Of a stretch of 64,000 nt of DNA, positions 57,807-64,000 are shown piece by piece. The notes under the pieces are model-generated. The model ran no database searches and was not told where the DNA came from. It worked only from the letters and a program-made list of their open reading frames with translations. Position numbers and translations under genes: made by a program. Each line of letters starts with the position of its first letter. Positions within the stretch are counted from its first letter, which is position 1. Where the stretch lies: positions 1 through 64,000 of the forward strand of contig NZ_FNPX01000017.1 in the NCBI RefSeq assembly GCF_900107415.1, written 5' to 3'. Source of the stretch: Jannaschia faecimaris (GTDB lineage Bacteria; Pseudomonadota; Alphaproteobacteria; Rhodobacterales; Rhodobacteraceae).

Positions 57807-58850
57807 ATGACAGAGCAGACCAAAGCCATCGTCATCCACGCCCCCCATGACTTGCGGATCGAAACACGGGACGTGACAGCCCCCACGCCCGGCCAGGTGC
57901 AGATCACCATGGCCGCAGGCGGCATCTGCGGTTCGGACCTGCATTATTATCACAACGGCGGCTTCGGCACGATCAAGCTGCGTGAGCCGATGGTGCTGGG
58001 CCACGAAGTCGCGGGGCACATCACCGCTTTGGGCGATGGGGTAACAGGGCTGGAGGTCGGGCAACTGGTCGCGGTGTCGCCATCGCGCCCCTGCAACAGC
58101 TGCAAATTCTGCCTGGAAGGGGCGCAGAACCAGTGCCTGAACATGCGCTTCTACGGATCAGCGATGCCCTTCCCGCATATACAGGGCGCGTTCAGACAAG
58201 TGCTCAACGTCGATCCGTCGCAATGCGCGATCGCCATTGGACTGACTGCCGGCGAGGCGGCGATGGCCGAACCGTTGGCCGTATGCCTTCACGCGACGCG
58301 ACGGGCCGGGAACCTCGTGGGCAAGTCGGTTCTTGTGACGGGCTGCGGGCCGATCGGCATCCTGTCGATCATCTGTGCCCGCCGCGCGGGCGCGGATTTC
58401 ATCGTGGCAACTGACCTGTCGGATTTCACGCTGGCGATGGCCAAGCGTGTGGGTGCGGACCTGACCATCAACATGGGGGCCGCGTCCGACGGGCTGGCGC
58501 AATTCACAGCCGACAAGGGGACGTTCGACGTTCTGTACGAATGTTCGGGCGCGGCCCCGGCGCTGACGGCGGGCATCCACGCAATGCGTCCGGGCGGCAC
58601 GATCATGCAGTTGGGTCTGGGTGGAGACATGTCGCTGCCGATGCAGGCGATCACCGCGAAGGAGCTTTCGCTGAAGGGCTCGTTCCGGTTTCACGGGGAA
58701 TTCCACACCGGCGTCAGCCTGATGCAGAAGGGCCTGATCGACGTGAAACCGTTGATCACGCACACGGTCGGCATCGACGATGCGGTGGCGGGGTTCGATC
58801 TTGCGGGCGACCGCAGTCAGACGATGAAGGCGCAGATCAGCTTCGCCTGA
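57807..58850 (+). CDS. idnD: L-idonate 5-dehydrogenase
   Basis: A 347-aa zinc alcohol dehydrogenase. Catalytic zinc residues are Cys41 (GGICGSDLHYYHNGG) and His66 with Glu67 (GHEVAGH); the structural zinc cysteines are 96, 99, 102 and 110 (PCNSCKFCLEGAQNQC). The NAD motif is VLVTGCGPIGILSIICARRA. The HYYHNGGFG segment is typical of IdnD. It oxidises L-idonate to 5-keto-gluconate, the substrate of IdnO. GGAAGGA precedes the ATG. It is divergent from idnO. Confidence 0.88.
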   Translation: MTEQTKAIVIHAPHDLRIETRDVTAPTPGQVQITMAAGGICGSDLHYYHNGGFGTIKLREPMVLGHEVAGHITALGDGVTGLEVGQLVAVSPSRPCNSCKFCLEGAQNQCLNMRFYGSAMPFPHIQGAFRQVLNVDPSQCAIAIGLTAGEAAMAEPLAVCLHATRRAGNLVGKSVLVTGCGPIGILSIICARRAGADFIVATDLSDFTLAMAKRVGADLTINMGAASDGLAQFTADKGTFDVLYECSGAAPALTAGIHAMRPGGTIMQLGLGGDMSLPMQAITAKELSLKGSFRFHGEFHTGVSLMQKGLIDVKPLITHTVGIDDAVAGFDLAGDRSQTMKAQISFA

Positions 58851-58859
58851 GCAACCGGC

Positions 58860-59276
58860 CTAAACCTCCGCCCCGATGGCGCGCAGCGCGGCCTCGGCGA
58901 CGGCGATGTCCTGCTCTCCGGTACCCGATCCAACACCGATCCCGCCAAGCAGATGGCCGTCCAGCCGGATCGGCAGGCCACCGGGCAGCCCGGTGATGCC
59001 CCCGTCGGTGGCAGCGGCGATGGCGGGGCGCACCACCTCGGGTATGAGGACAGTCGCCCCGCCGGTGCTGGCCGCTGTCATGGCCTTGGCAAGGGCGGAT
59101 TTGCGGCTGAGGAACTTGGCCCCGATCATCCGCACTTCGGCCAACACCTCACCGGCAGCATCGACGATCACAATGCACTGCGGCTGACCTATTTCCTCGG
59201 CCTTGGCGACGCCCGCGCGAAGCATTTCCATCGCACCGGTATGGGTCAGGATGCGTGTCGCGGCGGTATAGTGCAT
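58860..59276 (-). CDS. GlcG/HbpS heme-binding-like protein
   Basis: A 138-aa protein of the GlcG/HbpS (DUF336) family: MHYTAATRILTHTGAMEMLR, CIVIVDAAGEVLAEVRMIGA, AASTGGATVLIPEVVRPAI and the hallmark GLPGGLPIRLDGHLLGGIGV. Some members bind heme and others occur beside glycolate or aldonate genes; function is generally unknown. It is convergent with idnD and divergent from the SMP-30 lactonase gene, with an operator-like site between. The start at MHYTAATRI is chosen over the longer frame. Confidence 0.85.
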   Translation of the reverse strand: MHYTAATRILTHTGAMEMLRAGVAKAEEIGQPQCIVIVDAAGEVLAEVRMIGAKFLSRKSALAKAMTAASTGGATVLIPEVVRPAIAAATDGGITGLPGGLPIRLDGHLLGGIGVGSGTGEQDIAVAEAALRAIGAEV

Positions 59277-59307
59277 GGGAGGCCTTCCGGGTTTGACGCA
59301 GGAAAGT

Positions 59308-59319
59308 GTTATCGATACC
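59308..59319. promoter_or_regulatory. LacI-type operator before the SMP-30 gene
   Basis: GTTATCGATACC differs from the perfect palindrome at 41045-41056 at one base. It lies 36 bp before the SMP-30 gene and 31 bp before the divergent GlcG-like gene. Confidence 0.65.
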
Positions 59320-59355
59320 AATCTCGCACCCCTCCCTGAGAAGGACAAGCGGCAC

Positions 59356-60252
59356 ATGTCAGATTTCGAAGTCATCGACCCCATCTTCGGGCACTATGTT
59401 CTGGGTAATGCGCCGGTCAAGCGGCTGGCCACAGGCTTCGACTGGGCCGAGGGGCCGGTGTGGTTCGGCGACGCGGGATGCCTGCTGTTCTCGGACATCC
59501 CGAACAACCGCATCCTGCGCTGGACGGAGGCGGATGGCATCTCGACCTATCGCGCGCCGGCGAACTACTCCAACGGGCATACGCGCGACCTTCAGGGGCG
59601 ACTGGTCAGTTGCGAGCATGGCGCGCGGCGGGTGACGCGAACGGAATACGATGGGTCGATTACCGTGATCGCCGACGGGTTCGACGGCAAGCGATTGAAT
59701 TCACCCAATGACGTGGTGGTGAAATCAGATGGGTCGATCTGGTTCAGCGACCCGCATTACGGGATAATGACCGATTACGAGGGGTTCCGAGGTGAGCAGG
59801 AAAACCCCTGCGTCGTTTACCGCGTGGACCCCGACAGCAGCGCGATGCACGTTGTGGTTTGGGACATGAATTGCCCCAACGGGCTGGCTTTCTCGGCGGA
59901 TGAAAGCCTTTTGTATGTCGCCGACACCGGCAGAATGTTCAGCGACGACCCAAAGCAGATGCGGGTCTATCCCGTTCAGGGCGATAGCCTTGGAGAAGGG
60001 GCGCATTTCCACACCGTATCTCCGGGCGCGGCGGACGGATTTCGGTTGGACACCCATGGCAACATCTGGACCTCGGCCGGGGACGGTGTGCAATGCATTG
60101 CACCCGATGGGCGGCTGTTGGGAAAAATCCATGTGCCGGAGGTGGTGTCGAACGTCTGCTTCGGCGGGCGTGCGAAACACCAACTCTACATCACTGCAAC
60201 GACCAGTCTCTACCGTATCACGCTGGCCGTCAGCGGCGTGCAGCGACCCTAG
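59356..60252 (+). CDS. SMP-30/gluconolactonase family protein
   Basis: A 298-aa six-bladed propeller lactonase. Typical pieces are EGPVWFGDAGCLLFSDIPNN (metal Glu), RLNSPNDVVVKSDGSIWFSD (Asn and Asp metal ligands), NCPNGLAFSADESLLYVADT (third ligand Asn and Asp) and GFRLDTHGNIWTSAGDGVQC. The family opens sugar lactones to aldonic acids with a divalent metal. In this cluster it may supply gluconate or idonate from lactones. Its stop overlaps the convergent racemase gene. Confidence 0.9.
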   Translation: MSDFEVIDPIFGHYVLGNAPVKRLATGFDWAEGPVWFGDAGCLLFSDIPNNRILRWTEADGISTYRAPANYSNGHTRDLQGRLVSCEHGARRVTRTEYDGSITVIADGFDGKRLNSPNDVVVKSDGSIWFSDPHYGIMTDYEGFRGEQENPCVVYRVDPDSSAMHVVVWDMNCPNGLAFSADESLLYVADTGRMFSDDPKQMRVYPVQGDSLGEGAHFHTVSPGAADGFRLDTHGNIWTSAGDGVQCIAPDGRLLGKIHVPEVVSNVCFGGRAKHQLYITATTSLYRITLAVSGVQRP

Positions 60253-60914
60253 ACAAAGGCCGGGACGACAGTGCCCGGTCGGGCGGCTTCGATCCGGGAC
60301 AGGATGTCGGTGACCGGCAGCCCCGTGGCCGCGCGCAGTGCCGCCTTGTAGGGGGGCAGGTTCGTGCATTCGAGTAGGATATGGCGATGCGCGGGGCGAC
60401 GATGCCGCGCGACCAGCGCCACAACCTCGGCCCCTGCCCTGTCGGTGTCGAGCTTGGTGAGATCACCGACAATCACCCGTCGTAAATGGCTGTCTGGCGG
60501 CAAGCCGACGATGCCCTGGGCAAAGACTGCGTGCCGGCCAAGATGGGCCGGCCCCAAAATGCTCGCATCGAACGTTATGATCAGGATCTGGTCAGGAGAA
60601 TGAGTGAGCGACAGATCGTCGAGCGCACCCAGGGCCGACGCAATAACGGGTCGGCCCGTCCGGGCCGCAAGCCGGTCCTGAAATGGGGCGAGGAAGCCGC
60701 AGGAAGTCGCGATGACTTCGCCCTGTGCCAGTGCGATCGCGGCCTCGAACGGCGCGATATCGATGGCATCGGGATTGGACGTGACCACATGCGCAACCGT
60801 GGCTCGGGGGATGCGAAGTACCTGAACGGTGCCGGTATAGGTCGCCGCGCAGCCCACGTCGCCGGGCACGCGCGGGAAGCCCGTATCGAGTTGAAGCACC
60901 GTAAGCGCGGTCAC
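60249..60914 (-). CDS. Aspartate/glutamate racemase family protein
   Basis: A 221-aa protein with the two catalytic Cys of the family: Cys72 in IATSCGFLAPFQ and Cys183 in ILLECTNLPPYKAAL. The spacing and the Asp/Glu/hydantoin racemase fold pattern fit. The substrate could be an amino acid, hydantoin or a malonate-type acid; it cannot be decided. The GTG start overlaps the TRAP large-permease stop (GTGA at 60911-60914), so it is translated as part of the TRAP operon. Confidence 0.8.
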   Translation of the reverse strand: MTALTVLQLDTGFPRVPGDVGCAATYTGTVQVLRIPRATVAHVVTSNPDAIDIAPFEAAIALAQGEVIATSCGFLAPFQDRLAARTGRPVIASALGALDDLSLTHSPDQILIITFDASILGPAHLGRHAVFAQGIVGLPPDSHLRRVIVGDLTKLDTDRAGAEVVALVARHRRPAHRHILLECTNLPPYKAALRAATGLPVTDILSRIEAARPGTVVPAFV

Positions 60915-62209
60915 CGCAGGTTGTCGGGCAGCCACGTCGCAAGCCCCGGAAACGCCACCAGCAGGACCACCATCAGCAACATCAGCCCCACCATCGGCAA
61001 GGCCACCTTGGAGATGTAGCCGATCTCGTGTCGGGTCATGCCTTGCAGCACGAAAAGGTTGAACCCGATGGGCGGCGTCACCTGCGCCATTTCCACCACG
61101 ACAACGATGAAAATGCCGAACCAAATCGGGTCAATGCCCGCCGTGCGGATCATCGGCTCCACGATAGCCATGGTCAGGACAACCGACGAAATCCCGTCGA
61201 GAAACATGCCCAAGATGATATAGAAAATCGTCAACGCCGCGATCAGCGCGATGGGCGACAGGTTGATGCTGTCGATATAGGCCGCCAGCGCGCGTGGCAG
61301 GCCGGTAAAGCCCATCGACAGCGACAGGAACGCCGCCCCCATCAGGATCAGTGCGATCATGGCAGAGGTGCGAGTGGCCCCCATCAAACTCTCGAAGAAG
61401 GTGGAAGCCGAGAGCGAGCGCTGGAAGGCAGCCAGGGTCAGCGCACCCAGAACACCCACGGCCGCAGCCTCGGTCGCGGTGGCCCAGCCGAAGTACATCG
61501 ACCCGATGACCGCGAAGACGAGACAGAGGACTGGAATCAGAAACCGGCTTTCGGCCAACATTTCGCGCAGGGAAATCGACGGCTCGGGCGGGGGTCGTTG
61601 ACCCGGTTGCAGGAAATGCCAGCCGACGATGTAGGACATGAACAGCGCCGCCAAAACCAAGCCGGGTATGATGCCTGCCATGAAGAGCTTGATGATGCTT
61701 TCGTTGATCGACACGCCATAGACGATCAGCGTCAGGGACGGCGGGATCATCAGGCCCAGCGTGGCCGCCCCCGCAAGCGTGCCCACGATCATGTATTCCG
61801 GGTAGCCGCGCTTGCGCAGCTCCGGAATGGACATCTTGCCCACCGTCGTCAGCGTCGCCGCCGAGGAACCGGAAACGGCGGCGAAGATCGTGCAGCCCGC
61901 AATGTTGGTATGCAGCAACCCGCCTGGCAGGAAGCGCATCCAGGGGGCCAGGCCGCGGAACATGTCCTGACTCAGACGCGTGCGGTACAGAATTTCGCCC
62001 ATCCAGATGAACAGAGGCAGCGCGGTCAGGGTCCAACTGCTGGACGAGGTCCAGATGGTTGTGATCATCGCGTCGCCCGCCGGCCGCGTCGTGAAGAGTT
62101 CCATCCCCACGTAGGCCACACCCATGAGCGCAAGGCCGATCCAGATGGAGGAGCCGAGCAGCGTGAAAAGGACAAAAAGGAAGACAATCGTCGCGTAGGC
62201 TTCGGTCAT
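60911..62209 (-). CDS. dctM: TRAP transporter large permease (DctM)
   Basis: A 432-aa DctM subunit with about twelve membrane helices. It shows FLPGGLLHTNIAGCTIFAAV then SGSSAATLTTVGKMSIPELR, ATLGLMIPPSLTLIVYGVSI and VVEMAQVTPPIGFNLFVLQG, all typical. It uses the sodium gradient to import the acid bound by DctP. Its start overlaps the dctQ stop by 4 bp. It is the third gene of dctP-dctQ-dctM-racemase. Confidence 0.93.
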   Translation of the reverse strand: MTEAYATIVFLFVLFTLLGSSIWIGLALMGVAYVGMELFTTRPAGDAMITTIWTSSSSWTLTALPLFIWMGEILYRTRLSQDMFRGLAPWMRFLPGGLLHTNIAGCTIFAAVSGSSAATLTTVGKMSIPELRKRGYPEYMIVGTLAGAATLGLMIPPSLTLIVYGVSINESIIKLFMAGIIPGLVLAALFMSYIVGWHFLQPGQRPPPEPSISLREMLAESRFLIPVLCLVFAVIGSMYFGWATATEAAAVGVLGALTLAAFQRSLSASTFFESLMGATRTSAMIALILMGAAFLSLSMGFTGLPRALAAYIDSINLSPIALIAALTIFYIILGMFLDGISSVVLTMAIVEPMIRTAGIDPIWFGIFIVVVVEMAQVTPPIGFNLFVLQGMTRHEIGYISKVALPMVGLMLLMVVLLVAFPGLATWLPDNLR

Positions 62210-62919
62210 TCCACGGCCTCCGATACGATTGGGTTGGTGCCCGTGACCGCCATTCGGCAGAGCGTGTCCCAAAGGGCAATCGCCAGCAGGACCGTGCCCG
62301 CCGACATGGCCAGTTGCGGGATCCACAGCGGCGTATAGACCAAGCCATCGCCCGCCCCGGCCATCGCCGAACCCCATTCACCGGGCGCGCGGCTGGGCAG
62401 CGACAGCAGGGTGACGATCCATTCTGGGATCTGGTCCTGGCCCTGCGTCCGGTCGTTAAGCAGAGCCGAGAACCCATTGGCCTTGATGGCGTAGCGGGCG
62501 AAATAGGTGGCGATGACAGCGGCCCCGAAGACCGCAAACAGGTCGAGCCAGCGTTTCAGGAAGGCATTCGCATTCAGTATGATGGACACCCGGATATGCG
62601 CCCCCCGCGTCAGCGCATGGCAGAGCGCGAAGAACGACGTGCCCGCCATGGCGTAACCTGCGAATTCGGTGGTGCCCGGCAAGGTAACGCCGGTCCAGCG
62701 GGCGATCATCTGCGCCACGATCAAAAGCAGGATCATTACCATGAACACCGCCGAAAGGCATCCTGACGCCAGATAAAGCACGTCAAGCGCCCGCCAGATC
62801 GGTCGCAGACGCGGCTCCAGCCGGGGACCCGCGACGTAGCAAGCGGTGGCGATAAGGCTGGGCAGGATGAACAGCCAGACCCATAGCGGAAGGCCCAGCA
62901 CGGGTGCCCAGTCGGTCAT
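62206..62919 (-). CDS. dctQ: TRAP transporter small permease (DctQ)
   Basis: A 237-aa DctQ-type subunit, longer than the usual 160-190 aa. It has an extra N-terminal helix (LPLWVWLFILPSLIATACYV), then the core ALDVLYLASGCLSAVFMVMI, LPGTTEFAGYAMAGTSFFAL and THISVT-like segment GAHIRVSIILNANAF, with a long loop before the last helix. It links DctP and DctM. A strong hairpin lies between dctP and this gene. Confidence 0.85.
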   Translation of the reverse strand: MTDWAPVLGLPLWVWLFILPSLIATACYVAGPRLEPRLRPIWRALDVLYLASGCLSAVFMVMILLLIVAQMIARWTGVTLPGTTEFAGYAMAGTSFFALCHALTRGAHIRVSIILNANAFLKRWLDLFAVFGAAVIATYFARYAIKANGFSALLNDRTQGQDQIPEWIVTLLSLPSRAPGEWGSAMAGAGDGLVYTPLWIPQLAMSAGTVLLAIALWDTLCRMAVTGTNPIVSEAVE

Positions 62920-62942
62920 CGGAAATTCCTTGTGTCGGGAAC

Positions 62943-62968
62943 GGCCGGCCCCGCGCCGGGGGCCGGCC
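62943..62968 (-). other. Perfect 10-bp hairpin between dctP and dctQ
   Basis: GGCCGGCCCC (62943-62952) and GGGGCCGGCC (62959-62968) pair exactly with a 6-nt loop. It lies 10 bp after the dctP stop on the minus strand with no T-run. Such hairpins often protect the binding-protein mRNA and reduce read-through, giving more DctP than DctQM. Confidence 0.7.
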
Positions 62969-62977
62969 GACGCTGCA

Positions 62978-63964
62978 TCAGTTCGCGTTGTAGGCGTCGA
63001 GGATGGCCTGACCCGACTCGCCGGCTTCAGCCAGCCAGGTTGCGGTCATCTTGGCCCCGATGGCCTCCAGCTCGGCCAGGAACTCGGGGCTGGCGTCGGT
63101 GACGTCCATGCCGTTTTCGGCCAGGCCGTCGAAGTAGAAGTTCGTCAACTCTTCGGATCGGGCAATGCAGCTGGCCGCCGTCTCGTCTGCGGCGCGCTGC
63201 ACGGCGGCCTGGGTGTCGGCATCCAGACCGTCCCACACCGTCTTGTTCACCATGACGTAGTTGTGCGGCATCCAGGCGTTCACCTTGTAGTAGTGGCTGA
63301 GGTATTCCCAAACCTTCTGGTCATAGCCAGTGGCACCGGAGGAAATGAACGCCTCCGCCACGCCGGTGGCCAGCGCCTGCGCCAGTTCCGCAGCCTCAAC
63401 CTGCACCGGGACCATGCCAAGCTCTTCCGCGAAGGTGGCCGTCGCGGTGTTGTAGGAGCGGAACTTGATGCCCTGCGTGTCTGCGGAGCTGTTCACTTCC
63501 TTGTTGAAGTAGAAGCCCTGTCCCGGCCACGGGCAGGTGTAGAGGGTCACGAGCTGTTGCTCGGCCAACGCCTCGTCCACTGCACCCCTGGCGGCCTGCC
63601 ACAACTTCTCGTTCGCCTCGTAGCTGGTGGCCACGAAGGGCAGGTTGTCCCAGCCCAGCAGCGGCGTCTCGTTGGCGTGGCTGGACATCAGACGCTCTCC
63701 AATAGGCACCTGTCCCGTCTGAATCGCGCGCTTGATATCGCCCCCTCCGAAGAGCGAGCCGCCCGGATGTACGGTGATATCGACCGCGCCGTCGGTGTAT
63801 TCGCGCACCTTGTCGGCAAAGATCACCCCTTGTTCGGAGTGAAAGTTCGACGCGGCATAGGCCATCGGCATGTCCCACGACTGGGCGTGGCCGTCGGCAA
63901 GCGCGGTGGTGGCGGATAGCGCGGCGATGGTACCCGCGGCAGCAAGGGTCATTGTCTTGGTCAT
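62978..63964 (-). CDS. dctP: TRAP transporter solute-binding protein (DctP)
   Basis: A 328-aa DctP with a signal peptide (MTKTMTLAAAGTIAALSATT, cut near ALA-DG). The mature part has WDMPMAYAASNFHSEQGVIF, ITVHPGGSLFGGGDIKRAIQ, the family Arg in QGIKFRSYNTATATFAEELG and GVAEAFISSGATGYDQKVWE. These proteins bind carboxylates, including aldonic and uronic acids. Beside gluconate/idonate genes, a sugar acid is a reasonable guess for the ligand. Its start is 36 bp from the window end, so its promoter is not covered. Confidence 0.92.
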   Translation of the reverse strand: MTKTMTLAAAGTIAALSATTALADGHAQSWDMPMAYAASNFHSEQGVIFADKVREYTDGAVDITVHPGGSLFGGGDIKRAIQTGQVPIGERLMSSHANETPLLGWDNLPFVATSYEANEKLWQAARGAVDEALAEQQLVTLYTCPWPGQGFYFNKEVNSSADTQGIKFRSYNTATATFAEELGMVPVQVEAAELAQALATGVAEAFISSGATGYDQKVWEYLSHYYKVNAWMPHNYVMVNKTVWDGLDADTQAAVQRAADETAASCIARSEELTNFYFDGLAENGMDVTDASPEFLAELEAIGAKMTATWLAEAGESGQAILDAYNAN

Positions 63965-64000
63965 ATCTGTCTCCCTGGATGTCACGCTTGGCGCGCGACG

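Noticed and set aside
61028-62338. A 436-codon plus-strand frame opposite dctM
   Set aside because: DctM motifs are unmistakable on the minus strand. The plus translation is a run of His, Arg, Gln and Asp without any fold signature.

Overview
The window is high-GC alphaproteobacterial DNA, most likely from a marine Rhodobacterales (Roseobacter-type) organism. The case rests on several features: ribosomal protein L9 with a long acidic tail, an sdhE gene overlapping an XRE regulator gene, an LdtR-like MarR regulator, a selD fused to an NADH-dehydrogenase-like domain, two dimethylglycine-dehydrogenase/GcvT fusions, small Hint-domain proteins, and many ABC and TRAP transporters. The genus cannot be fixed from this sequence alone.

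Region by region. 0-11 kb is mostly conserved housekeeping: YceI, a PRC-barrel remnant running in frame into rpsF, rpsF-rpsR-rplI, a periplasmic cyclic nucleotidase, a PQQ-type sugar dehydrogenase, trigger factor, an LdtR-like regulator, sdhE with its XRE partner, and an aspartate aminotransferase with a conserved small partner. 11-24 kb is mixed: a Gly/Gln-rich secreted protein and an outer-membrane barrel, a cysteine-dioxygenase-like cupin, exonuclease III, an aldo/keto reductase, glycerate kinase, an HxlR/FAD-oxidoreductase divergent pair, then about 1.9 kb of decayed DNA that includes a recognisable NADH-dehydrogenase-like pseudogene, and a tRNA-Leu. 23.7-30.3 kb holds two tandem Hint-domain genes, nnrDE, glnB-glnA and pcaC-pcaH-pcaG. 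30.4-40 kb holds two 4-bp-overlapping dimethylglycine-dehydrogenase-like genes, aroQ, a small kinase gene, mnmH and the selD fusion.

40-64 kb is an accessory carbohydrate and sugar-acid island. It has three LacI regulator genes (one broken), two complete CUT2-type sugar ABC transporters in tandem, one CUT1-type sugar ABC operon in which all but one gene carries a lesion, and a coherent idonate/gluconate module: an SMP-30 lactonase, an L-idonate 5-dehydrogenase, an SDR resembling 5-keto-gluconate reductase, gluconokinase, a 3-hydroxyisobutyrate-dehydrogenase-family enzyme and a TRAP transporter. By family knowledge the enzymes could convert a lactone or aldonate via 5-keto-gluconate and gluconate to 6-phosphogluconate.

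The most notable pattern is a shared 12-bp operator-like sequence, about GTTATCGNTAAC. It recurs in five intergenic regions of this island (seven copies seen), next to each lacI gene and at the promoters of the dehydrogenase and lactonase units. This suggests one LacI-controlled local regulon. The second is focal gene decay at 49.0-55.2 kb: a frameshifted lacI, a frameshifted ATPase, an amber stop in the binding protein, a frameshifted permease and a wrecked cytochrome b561 gene. Outside this stretch, broken genes are few (the NDH-2 remnant and the PRC-barrel remnant).
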